Part shown: piece after piece, positions 20,296 to 30,191 of the stretch
Position numbering within the stretch: position 1 is the stretch's first letter
Layout: each line of letters starts with the position of its first letter
DNA from: Streptomyces sp. WAC08241
GTDB lineage: Bacteria > Actinomycetota > Actinomycetes > Streptomycetales > Streptomycetaceae
NCBI GenBank assembly: GCA_007858575.1
Contig: CP042279.1
Coordinates: 248,001 to 312,000 of the forward strand
Direction: 5' to 3'
DNA: 64,000 bases
The notes under the pieces: model-generated
What the model was told of the DNA's origin: nothing
Database searches by the model: none
Seen by the model: only the letters and a program-made list of their open reading frames with translations
Translations under genes and position numbers: made by a program

Positions 20296-21585
20296 ATGTC
20301 CAGCGAGTTCTTCATTCCCGACCCGGACGGTCAGGTCCCCACCGCCGACGGCTACTTCGGCGCCTACGGCGGCAAGTTCATCCCGGAGGCCCTCGTCGCC
20401 GCCGTGGACGAGGTCGCCGTCGAGTACGACAAGGCCAAGTCCGACCCCGAGTTCGCCCGCGAGCTCAACGACCTGATGGTGCACTACACGGGCCGCCCGA
20501 GCGCCCTCACCGAAGTGCCCCGGTTCGCCGGGCACGCCGGCGGTGCCCGGATCTTCCTCAAGCGCGAGGACCTCAACCACACCGGCTCGCACAAGATCAA
20601 CAACGTGCTCGGCCAGGCCCTCCTGACCAAGCGCATGGGCAAGACCCGGGTCATCGCGGAGACCGGCGCCGGGCAGCACGGCGTCGCCACCGCCACCGCC
20701 TGCGCCCTCTTCGGCCTCGACTGCACCATCTACATGGGCGAGATCGACACGCAGCGCCAGGCGCTGAACGTCGCCCGGATGCGGATGCTCGGCGCCGAGG
20801 TCGTCGCCGTGAAGTCCGGCAGCCGCACCCTCAAGGACGCCATCAACGAGGCGTTCCGCGACTGGGTCGCCAACGTCGACCGCACGCACTACCTCTTCGG
20901 CACCGTCGCGGGCCCGCACCCCTTCCCCGCCATGGTCCGCGACTTCCACCGCGTCATCGGCGTCGAGGCCCGCCGCCAGATCCTGGAGCGCGCCGGACGC
21001 CTCCCCGACGCGGCGATCGCCTGCGTCGGCGGCGGCTCCAACGCCATCGGCCTCTTCCACGCCTTCGTCCCGGACGCCGGCGTGCGCCTGATCGGCTGCG
21101 AGCCGGCCGGCCACGGCGTCGAGACCGGCGAGCACGCGGCCACCCTCACCGCCGGCGAGCCCGGCATCCTGCACGGCTCGCGCAGTTACGTCCTCCAGGA
21201 CGACGAGGGCCAGATCACCGAGCCGTACTCGATCTCGGCGGGCCTCGACTACCCCGGCATCGGCCCCGAGCACGCCCACCTCAAGGACAGCGGCCGCGGC
21301 GAGTACCGGGCCGTCACCGACGACGCCGCCATGCAGGCCCTGCGCCTGCTCTCCCGCACCGAGGGCATCATCCCGGCCATCGAGTCGGCGCACGCCCTCG
21401 CCGGGGCCATCGAGGTCGGCCGGGAGCTGGGCCCCGAGGGCCTCCTCGTGGTCAACCTCTCCGGGCGCGGCGACAAGGACATGGACACCGCCGCCCGCTA
21501 CTTCGGCCTGTACGACACCGACGCCGAGGTCGCCGCGGACGCCGGCGCCGACGACACCGCCGAGATCGAGGGGGACGCCAAGTGA
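20296..21585 (+). CDS. trpB: Tryptophan synthase beta chain
   Basis: Intact PLP enzyme of 429 residues that condenses indole with serine. Motifs: [54 protein letters not shown] with the PLP lysine, [36 protein letters not shown] (phosphate loop) and [22 protein letters not shown] at 20296 has GCGAGGAGC eight bases upstream. The stop overlaps the trpA start (GTGA). Confidence 0.97.
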   Translation: MSSEFFIPDPDGQVPTADGYFGAYGGKFIPEALVAAVDEVAVEYDKAKSDPEFARELNDLMVHYTGRPSALTEVPRFAGHAGGARIFLKREDLNHTGSHKINNVLGQALLTKRMGKTRVIAETGAGQHGVATATACALFGLDCTIYMGEIDTQRQALNVARMRMLGAEVVAVKSGSRTLKDAINEAFRDWVANVDRTHYLFGTVAGPHPFPAMVRDFHRVIGVEARRQILERAGRLPDAAIACVGGGSNAIGLFHAFVPDAGVRLIGCEPAGHGVETGEHAATLTAGEPGILHGSRSYVLQDDEGQITEPYSISAGLDYPGIGPEHAHLKDSGRGEYRAVTDDAAMQALRLLSRTEGIIPAIESAHALAGAIEVGRELGPEGLLVVNLSGRGDKDMDTAARYFGLYDTDAEVAADAGADDTAEIEGDAK

Positions 21586-22412
21586 GCGGCAACATCGACC
21601 TGCTGAGCGACACCCTCGCCGCGGCGAAGGCCGAGGACCGGGCCGCGCTCATCGCCTACCTCCCGGCCGGCTTCCCGACCGTCGACGGCGGCATCGCCGC
21701 GATCAAGGCCGTCTTCGACGGCGGCGCCGACGTCGTCGAGGTCGGCCTCCCGCACAGCGACCCCGTCCTCGACGGCCCGGTCATCCAGACCGCCGACGAC
21801 ATCGCCCTGCGCGGCGGCGTCCGGATCGCCGACGTCATGCGCACGGTCCGCGAGGCCCACGAGGCCACCGGGAAGCCGGTCCTCGTCATGACGTACTGGA
21901 ACCCGATCGACCGCTACGGCGTCGAGCGCTTCACCGAGGAGCTCGCCGCGGCCGGCGGCGCGGGCTGCATCCTGCCCGACCTGCCGGTCCAGGAGTCCGC
22001 GCTCTGGCGCGAGCACGCCGACAAGCACGGCCTCGCGACCGTCTTCGTCGTCGCGCCCAGCAGCAGGGACGAGCGCCTCGGCACCATCACGGCCGCCGGG
22101 TCCGGCTTCGTCTACGCCGCCTCCCTCATGGGCGTCACCGGCACCCGCGAGTCGGTCGGCGAGCAGGCGGCCGACCTCGTCCGCCGCACCCGCGCCGCCG
22201 TCGAGCCCGGCCGCACCCTCCCGGTCTGCGTCGGCCTCGGGGTCTCCGACGCCGTCCAGGCCAAGGAGGTCGCCGCCTTCGCCGACGGCGTCATCGTCGG
22301 CTCCGCCTTCGTGAAGCGGATCCTCGACGCAGAGGGCGACGAAGCCGCCGGACTCGCCGCCGTAAGGGAACTGGCGGCCGAACTCGCCGCGGGCGTCCGC
22401 CGGGATTCGTAA
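21582..22412 (+). CDS. trpA: Tryptophan synthase alpha chain
   Basis: Intact TIM barrel of 276 residues, cleaving indole-3-glycerol phosphate and channelling indole to TrpB. Motifs: [35 protein letters not shown] (the catalytic Glu and Asp; PHSDP where E. coli has PFSDP), [39 protein letters not shown] and [16 protein letters not shown]. It overlaps trpB by four bases and is closed by a strong hairpin. Confidence 0.97.
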   Translation: MSGNIDLLSDTLAAAKAEDRAALIAYLPAGFPTVDGGIAAIKAVFDGGADVVEVGLPHSDPVLDGPVIQTADDIALRGGVRIADVMRTVREAHEATGKPVLVMTYWNPIDRYGVERFTEELAAAGGAGCILPDLPVQESALWREHADKHGLATVFVVAPSSRDERLGTITAAGSGFVYAASLMGVTGTRESVGEQAADLVRRTRAAVEPGRTLPVCVGLGVSDAVQAKEVAAFADGVIVGSAFVKRILDAEGDEAAGLAAVRELAAELAAGVRRDS

Positions 22413-22433
22413 CCCGTCCGGGTGGATCTGGGA

Positions 22434-22461
22434 CCGGGGAGGCGCGCCCGCGCCTCCCCGG
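22434..22461 (+). terminator. Terminator after trpA
   Basis: Perfect stem CCGGGGAGGCGCG / CGCGCCTCCCCGG with a two-base loop, 22 bases after the trpA stop. Confidence 0.8.
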
Positions 22462-22476
22462 TTCGTTGACCGGGGC

Positions 22477-23298
22477 GTGAGCCAGAACAACCGTGGTGAC
22501 GGTAACCGGAGCGCGCGCGAGCGCCTTCAGCAGCAGCGCGAGCGCGACAAGTCCCGTGAGCGGCAGCGGCGCGTCCTGATCGTGTCGTCGGCGGTGGTCG
22601 GCGTCCTCGCCCTGGCCGCGGTCGTCGGCGTGATCGCCGCGAACGCCGACAAGGACGGCGGGTCCGACAAGGCCGGTCCGGTGGTCGCGCCGTCGACCTC
22701 CGTCGACGGCGACAAGCCCGCCATCCCCACCGGCCGGCCGGACGCCCCCGCCACCCTCCAGATCTGGGAGGACTTCCGCTGCCCGGCGTGCGCCCAGTTC
22801 GAGAACGTCATGCGGGACTCCATCCACGAGCTCGAGGCCTCCGGGCAGCTCAGGACCGAGTACCACCTCGCCACCCTCATCGACGGGAACATGGGCGGCA
22901 GCGGCTCGCTGCGCGCGGCGAACGCCGCCGCGTGCGCCCAGGACGCCGGGAAGTTCACCGCGTACCACGACACGCTCTACGTCAACCAGCCGCAGGAGAC
23001 GGACGACGCCTTCGGGAAGAACGCGCGGCTGATCGAGCTGGCGGCGAAGGTGCCCGGCCTCGACACGCCGGCGTTCCGGAGCTGCGTGGAGGACGGCACG
23101 CACGACAGTTGGGTCGTGAAGTCCAACGAGGCCTTCCAGAAGGGCGGCTTCCGCGGCACCCCGACCGTCCTCCTCAACGGAGAGTCGATCTTCCCGACCA
23201 AGGGGAACGAGCAGCTCTCCCCGGAGAACCTGAAGAAGTGGGTCGCCGAGGCCAACAAGGGCAAGAAGCCCGGCACGGCCTCCCCGTCGGCCGGTTGA
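22477..23298 (+). CDS. DsbA-family thioredoxin-like membrane-anchored oxidoreductase
   Basis: Intact 273-residue protein. A basic cytoplasmic N terminus (RLQQQRERDKSRERQRR) precedes one membrane anchor, VLIVSSAVVGVLALAAVVGVI. An extracellular thioredoxin fold follows with the active site FRCPACAQFE (CxxC) near residue 107, a helical insertion, and the cis-Pro loop GTPTVLLNGE. It resembles the Streptomyces extracytoplasmic DsbA-like proteins involved in disulfide formation. GTG at 22477 lies 64 bases after trpA and behind its terminator, so it probably has its own promoter. Confidence 0.88.
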   Translation: MSQNNRGDGNRSARERLQQQRERDKSRERQRRVLIVSSAVVGVLALAAVVGVIAANADKDGGSDKAGPVVAPSTSVDGDKPAIPTGRPDAPATLQIWEDFRCPACAQFENVMRDSIHELEASGQLRTEYHLATLIDGNMGGSGSLRAANAAACAQDAGKFTAYHDTLYVNQPQETDDAFGKNARLIELAAKVPGLDTPAFRSCVEDGTHDSWVVKSNEAFQKGGFRGTPTVLLNGESIFPTKGNEQLSPENLKKWVAEANKGKKPGTASPSAG

Positions 23299-23396
23299 GC
23301 CGCCCCGGCGGGCCCCCGTCCACCGGGGTTAGTTACCCAGACGTTGCCGGGCGGGCTGCCGTCGTGCCCGCCCGGCAGGGTAGCGTCGGACCTGCC

Positions 23397-24379
23397 ATGG
23401 ACCTTGCCTACATTCCCAGCCCGTCGACCGGCGTGATCCACCTCGGACCGATCCAGCTGCGCGGCTATGCCTTCTGCATCATCATCGGTGTCTTCGTCGC
23501 CGTCTGGTACGGCAACAAGCGCTGGATCGCCCGGGGCGGCACCGCCGGAACCGTGGCCGACATCGCCGTCTGGGCGGTGCCCTTCGGCCTCGTCGGCGGA
23601 CGCCTCTACCACGTGATCACCGACTACCAGCTCTACTTCAGCGAGGGTGAGAACTGGGTCGACGCCTTCAAGATCTGGGAGGGCGGCCTCGGCATCTGGG
23701 GCGCCATCGCGCTCGGCGCGGTGGGCGCCTGGATCGGCTGCCGCCGCCGGGGCGTCCCGCTCCCCGCGTACGCCGACGCCATCGCGCCCGGCATCGCCCT
23801 CGCCCAGGCCATCGGCCGCTGGGGCAACTGGTTCAACCAGGAGCTGTACGGCCGGCCGACCGACCTGCCCTGGGCCCTGAAGATCACCGAGAGCGCGAAC
23901 CGCGAGGCCGGGACCTACCACCCGACCTTCCTGTACGAGTCGCTCTGGTGCATCGGCGTCGCCCTCCTGGTCGTCTGGGCCGACCGCCGCTTCAGGCTCG
24001 GCCACGGGCGCGCCTTCGCGCTCTACGTCGCCGCGTACTGCGCGGGCCGCGGCTGGATCGAGTACATGCGCGTCGACGAGGCGCACCACGTGCTCGGCCT
24101 GCGCCTGAACGTGTGGACGGCCATCGTCGTCTTCTCCTCGCGGTGGTCTACATGGTGGTCTCGTCGCGGGTCCGGCCGGGACGCGAGGAGATCGTGGAGC
24201 CGAAGGCGGAGAAGAAGCCGGAAGGGTCCGCAGGGTCTGCCGAGAAGGCGGAGAAGGCGGAGAAGGCCGGGGAGTCCGACGGCGACGCCGACGCCGGCGA
24301 GGGCGTGAAGCCGGATACCTCCTCCGACGACGCCGTCGACCTCGGCAAGGACATGGAGCACGGCGCCGGGAAGAGCTGA
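23397..24379 (+). CDS. lgt: Prolipoprotein diacylglyceryl transferase
   Basis: Polytopic membrane enzyme (about 327 residues) that transfers diacylglycerol from phosphatidylglycerol to the lipobox cysteine of prolipoproteins. Motifs: GPIQLRGYAFCIIIGVFVA, FGLVGGRLYHVITDY, WEGGLGIWGAIALGA, IAPGIALAQAIGRWGNWFNQ with the Lgt signature, and YHPTFLYESLW. One C is missing near 24137, after which AVVYMVVSSRVRPGREE and an acidic, Lys/Glu/Asp-rich cytoplasmic tail continue in a new frame to TGA at 24377. Such charged tails are typical of actinobacterial Lgt. Confidence 0.95.
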
Positions 24380-24400
24380 CCCCGCGCCCCCTCGTAGGTC

Positions 24401-24440
24401 GGAAGGGCCGCCGGAGCCGAAAGGTTCCGGCGGCCCTTCC
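24401..24440. terminator. Bidirectional terminator hairpin
   Basis: A perfect 15-bp stem (GGAAGGGCCGCCGGA pairing with TCCGGCGGCCCTTCC) with a ten-base loop lies between the convergent genes lgt and the CitE-like lyase, and can serve both. Confidence 0.85.
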
Positions 24441-24454
24441 GCGTGCGGGGGACG

Positions 24455-24506
24455 GGTCACCCGGTACGGATCACCCGGTACGGATCACCCGGTACGGGTC
24501 ATCCGG
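24455..24506. repeat. 14-bp tandem repeat at the lyase 3' end
   Basis: 3.7 copies of GATCACCCGGTACG, with two positions varying in the outer copies, sit directly on and behind the stop of the minus-strand lyase. The last unit supplies the lyase stop codon, so array length could alter the C terminus only slightly. Confidence 0.75.
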
Positions 24507-25374
24507 CCCGCGCGGCGAGGGCGAGGGTCCGGCGGGCGCCCTCCACCACCGCCGCGTCGACGAACCGGCCGTCCGGGAGGGCCAGCGCGCCCCGCCCGGT
24601 CGCGGCGACGATCTCCCGGGCCTCGTCGACCTCCTCCGGGGTGGGGAGGTAGGCGCGCTCGATGACCGGGAGCTGGCGGGGTGGATGGCCGCCCGGCCCA
24701 GGAAGCCCATCGCCCGGCCCCGGGCGCAGTCGGCGGCCAGCCCCTCCAGGTCGCGGACGTGTGGGTGGACCGACTGGGCCGGGGCGGCAGGGCGGCCGCG
24801 CGGGCCGCGACCACCAGCCGGCCGCGCGACCAGTCGAGCCCGCCGTCCTCCCGTACCCCCAGGTCGGAGCGGAGGTCGGCCTCGCCGAGCCCGATCCCGC
24901 GCACGGCGGGGTGGGCGGAGGCGATGGCGTACGCGTTCTCCACGGCGAGGGCGCTCTCCAGGAGCGGGTAGAGGGGGAGGCCCGGGGCGAGGCCGGCGAT
25001 CCGGTGGATGTCAGTGGCGTGTGTCACCTTGGGTACACGGAGACCGCAGAGGCCGGGGAGGGGGTCAGGACGGGGATGTCGAGCGGGGTGGACGCGGACG
25101 TGGACCGGGACGGGGTGGACGTCCGCGAGCAGATCGGCCGTCGCCTCCAGGGCGTACGCCTTGCGGTGCGGGGCGACCGCGTCCTCCAGGTCGACGATCA
25201 CGACGTCGGCGCCGGAGGCCAGGGCCTTGCGGACGACCTCGGGCCGGTCGCCGGGCGCGTACAGCCAGGTGAGCGGGGTGTGCGGTCCGGCGGTGCCGCT
25301 CGCGACGGGCGCGCCGGTCCGCTCGCGGGGCCGCTGACCCGGCCGAGGTTCCGGACGCCGTGGGTGCCGCTCAT
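24499..25374 (-). CDS. CitE-like CoA-ester lyase (HpcH/HpaI family)
   Basis: About 292 residues. TIM-barrel family including citrate-lyase beta subunit and malyl/citramalyl-CoA lyases. Motifs: TWLYAPGDRPEVVRKALASG, VVIVDLEDAVAPHRK with the metal-binding Asp/Glu, VHVRVHP, LCGLRVPKVTHA, LYPLLESALAVENAYAIA (Glu ligand) and GIGLGEADLRSDLG, ending LALAARAG. Frame changes near 25345, 25125, 24790 and 24680. ATG at 25374 overlaps the CaiB-like stop (ATGA). As the last gene of the operon it probably cleaves the CoA ester made by the adjacent transferase; the substrate is not evident. Confidence 0.82.
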
Positions 25375-26637
25375 ACCGCCCCCTGCGCGCGGAGGGCGCC
25401 GATCTCGGCGGGGCTGAGGCCCAGTTCGGAGAGGACGGCGGCGGTGTCGGCGCCGTGCGGGCGGCCGGACCAGCGGATGGCGCCGGGGGTCTCGGAGAGC
25501 CGGAAGAGGACGTTCTGCATCCTGATCGTCCCCAGCTCGGGGTCCGGCACCTCGGTGACGGTGCCGAGCGCCTGGTACTGCGGGTCGTCGAGGACGTCCC
25601 GGACGTCGTAGACGGGGCGATGGCCGCCTCCGCCTTCTCGAAGGCCGCCATGGCCTCGTCGCGGGTGTGGCGGGCGATCCACGAGCCGACCGCCTCGTCC
25701 AGGACGTCCGCGTGCGCGGCCCGGCCCGTGCCGTCGGCGAACCACGGCTCGTCGATCAGCTCCGGGCGGCCGACGAGGTTCAGGACCCGCTCCGCGATCG
25801 ACTGCGCGGAGGTGGAGACGGCGACCCAGGAGCCGTCGGCGGTCCGGTAGGTGTTGCGCGGGGCGTTGTTGCGGGAGCGGTTGCCGGTGCGGGGCTGGAC
25901 GTATCCGAGCTGGTCGTACCAGAGGGGTGGGGTCCGATGACGGAGAGCATCGGTTCGATGATGGCCATGTCGACGACCTGGCCGCGGCCGGTCGTCGTCC
26001 TGGCGGTGAGCGCGGTCATCACGGCGTACGCGGTGGCCAGGGCGGCGATCGAGTCGGCCAGGCCGAAGGGGGCAGGGTCGGGGGCCGTCGGGCTCGCCGG
26101 TGATGGCGGCGAAGCCGCTCATCGCCCTCGGCGAGGGTGCCGAAGCCGGGGCGGTGGGAGTACGGGCCGAACTGGCCGAAGCCGGTGACGCGGGCGAGGA
26201 CCAGACGCGGGTTGGCGGCGGAGAGCTCCTCCCAGCCCAGGCCCCAGCGCTCCAGGGTGCCGGGGCGGAAGTTCTCCACGATCACGTCGGCGTCGGCGGC
26301 GAGCGCGAGGAGGGTGTCGCGGCCGCCCGGCGTGGACAGGTCGAGGGTGATCGTCCGCTTGTTGCGGCCCAGGACCTTCCACCACAGGCCGATCCCGTCC
26401 TTGGCGGGGCCGTGGCCGCGGGACGGGTCGGGCTTGCGGGGGTGCTCGACCTTGACGACGTCGGCGCCGAAGTCGCCCAGCATCATGGCGGCGAGCGGCC
26501 CGGCGAAGAGGGTCGCGAGGTCCAGGACCCGCAGCCCCGGAGGGGAGGCGCGGCGGGGGCGTCGGCGTCCGGCGCGGTGGCGGTGCGTTCTCCGGCGCGT
26601 CTTCCGGCGCGGCCTTCGGGGTGGGGAGAGTCGTCAT
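25371..26637 (-). CDS. CaiB/BaiF family CoA transferase
   Basis: About 423 residues, class III CoA transferase. After a Pro/Ala-rich N terminus come the family motifs: MMLGDFGADVVKVEHPRKPD, LGRNKRTITLDLSTPGGRD, DADVIVENFRPGTLERWGLG, RLVLARVTGFGQFGPYSHRP, GFGTLAEAMSGFAAITG (with the region around the catalytic Asp) and NAPRNTYRTADGSWVAVS. The C terminus includes IAPVYDVRDVLDDPQYQA and a last GLSPAEIGALRAQGAV. Frame changes near 26540, 26145, 26080, 25935 and 25620. ATG at 26637 overlaps the ribokinase-like stop. It forms a pair with the CitE-like lyase downstream. Confidence 0.85.
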
Positions 26638-27549
26638 ACGGGATCGGCCTCCAGGGAGTCGGGGGAGCGGAAGGCCGCTTCGATGTCGACGCGGTACGGC
26701 ATCGAGGTCGACGCGCCCTCGCGCCGGACGGAGAGCGCGGCGGCGGTCTGCGCCCAGGCGAGCGCCTCCGGGGCGGGGCGGCCCTCGCCGAGGGCGACCG
26801 CGAGGGCGCCCACGAAGGTGTCGCCGGCGCCGGTGGTGTCCACGGCCCTGACCCGGCGGGCGGGCACGGTGACCGGGTCGGCGCCGCGCGCCGCGTACAG
26901 GCTGCCGGCCGCGCCCAGGGTGATCACCACCTCGGGGACGTCCCGCAGCAGGGCCTCGGCGGCGGCGCGCGGGTCCGTGTGGCCGGTGAGCGCGGCGGCC
27001 TCGTGCTCGTTCGGCACCAACAGGTCGGTGACGGCGAGGAGTTCGGGGAAGGGGCTGTGCGGGGAGGGGGTGAGGACGGTGCGGACGCCGCGCCGGCGGG
27101 CGGCCGTGGCGCCCTCGACGACGACGGGGAGGGGAGTTCGAGCTGGAGGAGCAGGGAGTCGGCGGTGCCGATGAGGGCCTCGTCGCCGTGGGTGAGGGAG
27201 GTGACGGTGCCGTTGGCGCCGGGGACGACGACGATCGCGTTGCCGCCCTCGTCGTCCACGACGATGTGGGCGGTGCCCGAGGCCCCTCGACGGTGCGCAG
27301 GAGGTCGGTGTCCACCGCGCAGTGCTCCAGGGTGGCCCGGAGCTGCGCGCCGAAGCCGTCCGTGCCGACCGCGCCGATCATCGCGACCTCGGCGCCGGCG
27401 CGGGCGGCGGCGACGGCCTGGTTGGCGCCCTTGCCGCCGGGGATCGTGCGGAAGGAGCGGCCGGTGACGGTCTCGCCGAGGGCCGGGGCCCTCGGCACGT
27501 AGGCGACGAGGTCCATGTTCGTGCTGCCGAGCACGACGATGCTGGTCAT
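26634..27549 (-). CDS. rbsK: Ribokinase-like PfkB carbohydrate kinase
   Basis: About 305 residues of the PfkB family, most like ribokinase, phosphorylating ribose at O5. Motifs: IVVLGSTNMDLVAYVPRAP at the N terminus, RTIPGGKGANQAVAAARAGA (first PfkB signature), AMIGAVGTDGFGAQL, DLLVPNEHEAAALTG and VRAVDTTGAGDTFVGALAVAL with the catalytic Asp. Two bases are missing near 27285 and 27135. It overlaps both neighbours by four bases in a row with four ADP-ribosylglycohydrolases, which could release ADP-ribose or ribose-containing products, so a role in ribose salvage is a reasonable inference. Confidence 0.88.
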
Positions 27550-28966
27550 GGGCGTACTGCCTCCAGGTGTGTCAGTTCGGCCAGGGTGTCGAAACCGATG
27601 CCGTCGAAGGACGGGACCGAGGTCGCGAGGCGGTTCTTCAGGGGGAGGTCCAGCGTTCGGGCAGTCGGCCGGGGTGTCCGGCGAGCAGCCCGGCGACCGA
27701 ACCGGCGGTGGCGCCGTTGGAGTCGGTGTCCCAGCCGCCCGAGACCGCCGCGCAGACCGAGCGGGAGAAGTCGCCGTCGCCGTGGGTGAGGGCGGCGGCG
27801 AGCAGGGCGGCGTTGGGGACGGCGTGCACTAGTGGTACCCGCCGAGTTCGGCGTGCAGTCGGTCCGCGACGGCGTCGAAGTCGGCGTGGGCGCGGGCGGC
27901 GTCGATGCCGAGGCGTACGGCTCCGGCGAGGCGGGAGCGCGGCGGGACCACGGCGAGTCCGGCGGCGAGCGACCGGTGGACGTCGGCGGTGCCGGACGCG
28001 GCGGCGGCGACGGTGGCGGCGACGAACATGGCGCCGTACACGCCGTTGGCGGTGTGGGTGAGCACCGCGTCCCGGTGTGCCTGCGCGGCGGCGGCGACCG
28101 GGTCGCCCGGGTGGGTCCAGCCGTGCACGTCGGCGCGGATCTGGGCGCCGATCCACTCGCGGAAGGGGTTGCGGCGGACGGCGGTCAGCGGGGGTTCGAC
28201 CCCGTCGAGGAGGTTGCGGTAGGCGACGCGCTCGGCCGTGAAGGTGCGGCCGGCGGGGAGTTCGCCGAGCCAGAGGCGGGCGACGTCGGCGGTGGTGAAG
28301 TCGCGGCCGTACCGCTGGAGCAGGAGGAGGTTCAGGAGGGGGTAGTTGAGGTCGTCGTCCTCGGGCATGCCGTCGATGTTCTCGGCGAGGGAGGTGGCGG
28401 CGGAGCGCCGGTTCCAGGGGTGGGCGGCGAGCAGCTCGGGAGGCACGCCCCGGGCGGTGAACCAGGTGGTGAGGGGCCAGTTGCCGGTGGCGCGGGCCAG
28501 GGCGCGGATCGCGGGAGGGGGAGCTTCTCGACGGGTTTGCCGAGCAGGCACCCGACGGCCCGGCCGAGCCAGGCGGCGTGCAGACGGGGAGGAGGGCGGG
28601 GTCGTCGGCGGGCCGGCTCCCCGCGCCTGGTGAGGCGGGAGCGTCTCCGTGTTCGCTGTGCCCGGGGGTTCGCCGTGAGGAGGTTCGGAGGGGCGGCGGT
28701 CAGGGCCAGGATGTCCGGGAGGGCGGTCGGTTCGTGTTCCGCGAGGGGGCTCGGGAGGGCGGTCAGGGTGTCTAGGAGTTCCTCCGCCAGGGGGCGGAGG
28801 TCCGGGCGGGGGTCGCGGAGGCGCCGGCCGCGTCCGGGGCGGGCGGGCCGCCCGCCGCCGCCCAGCGGGCCGCCGGGGCGCGGGCGTCGCGGCCGTCCTC
28901 CGCCGCCTGCCGCAGCTCGTGGCCCACCAGGTCCTCCGGCTGCACCCAGGTCACACGGAGGTTCAC
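27546..28966 (-). CDS. ADP-ribosylglycohydrolase family protein 1
   Basis: About 473 residues. The N-terminal 120 residues (VTWVQPEDLVGHELRQAAEDG, then an acidic/proline linker) precede the DraG-like all-helical core starting AAWLGRAVGCLLGKPVEKLP. Core features: AENIDGMPEDDDLNYPLLNL (acidic metal-site region equivalent to the TDDT motif), GVYGAMFVAATVAAA, and GGWDTDSNGATAGSVAGLLAG with the C-terminal metal Asp residues (DTDSNGAT). The end is LKNRLATSVPSFDGIGFDTL. GTG at 28966 overlaps the stop of paralogue 2 (GTGA), and the stop overlaps rbsK (ATGA). Frame changes near 28820, 28570, 28520, 27830 and 27640. The substrate (ADP-ribosyl-protein, ADP-ribose or a modified nucleoside) cannot be read from sequence. 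Confidence 0.85.
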
Positions 28967-30191
28967 CGGTCCGCGCTCGTCAGCGCCGCGAACGCCGACT
29001 CGTGCGCCCGGCGCGCCTCCGCGTCCCGCGCGAAGACCTCGCGGGCGACCCCGGCCAGGGCCCGCGCCGGGGCGTGCAGGTCGAGGCGGCTGGCCTCCGC
29101 CACCCGCTTCGCCCAGTCGGCGGGCACGGCCGCCTCGCCGTGCAGCGCGCCCACGATCGCGCCCGCCATCGTGGCGATCGAGTCGCAGTCCCGGCCGTAG
29201 TTGACCGCGCCCAGGACCGTGCGCCGGAAGTCGCCCCCGCCGACGAGCAGCATCCCCAGGGCGATCGGCAGCTCCTCGATCGCGTGGAGCCGGGAGGGCC
29301 GCCGGGCACCGAGGGAGGGCGCGCGGTAGTCGGGGCCGACCGTGTCGAGGGGGCCACCGCCCCGCGCAGGGGGCGAGGGCGGTCTCGAAGTCCGTGTGGC
29401 GGGCGGCCGCTTCGGCCACGGCCTCGATCGCCGCCTCCGTGCCGTCCTTCGCCAGGGCCAGGGCCGCGTCCACCACCGAGACCGGCGTCGCGCCCGGCAC
29501 GCAGGCCGCCGCCACCGCCGCGGCGAACACGCCCGCCGCCTCCCGCCCGTACGAGGACTGGTGGGCGCCCGCCAGGTCGAGGGCCTCGGCGTAGGCGGCC
29601 GGCGGGTTGGCGGCGTTGACGAGCCCGACCGGTGCCATGTACATCGCGGCGCCGCAGTTGACGATGTTGCCGCTGCCGGCCTCGCGCGGGTCCACGTGGC
29701 CGTAGTGGAGCCGGGTCACGATCCACTTCTCGGCGAGGAAGATCCGCTGGAGCGGCAGCGCCTCGGCCTCCAGCCCGGGATCCAGACGGGGAGTTCATCA
29801 GCTCGGGGACGAGGTGGTCCGCGACCGCGTACGCGTCGAGGTGGCCGCGGACCTTCTCGTACACCCGGATCAGGGTGTGGGTCATCAGGGTGTCGTCGGT
29901 GACGTGTCCGTCGCCCTTGTGGTACGGGGCGATGGGGCGGGCGGTGCGCCAGGCGTCGCCGTTCCAGGGGCCGACGATCCCGGTGACGCGGCCGCCGTGG
30001 CGCTCCAGGATCTGTTCGGGGGTGTAGCCCTCGACGGGGCCGCCGAGCGCGTCGCCGACGGCGGCCCCGAGGAGGCTGCCGGTGATCCGGTCATCCAGGG
30101 TGGGAACGCCCGGTGCGGTCGGTGCGGTCGGCGTGCTCGGCGCGTTCGGTGTGCGTACAGCCGGGTTGGGCACGTCCAGTGTGGGTTCCAT
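28963..30191 (-). CDS. ADP-ribosylglycohydrolase family protein 2
   Basis: About 409 residues. Begins MEPTLDVPNPAVRTPNA with a short Pro/Thr tail, then the DraG core: ITGSLLGAAVGDALGGPVEG, GDGHVTDDTLMTHTLIRVYE with the canonical TDDT metal ligands, GSGNIVNCGAAMYMAPVGLV, and AVNYGRDCDSIATMAGAIVG carrying the C-terminal DxDS metal motif. This is the most canonical of the four paralogues. Frame changes near 29790, 29355 and 29285. ATG at 30191; its first 100 bases may be overlapped by the end of paralogue 3. Confidence 0.88.

Noticed and set aside
24455..24506. 14-bp repeats as an attachment site or regulator array
   Set aside because: Strictly tandem, at a gene end next to a terminator; simple slippage is the more economical explanation.
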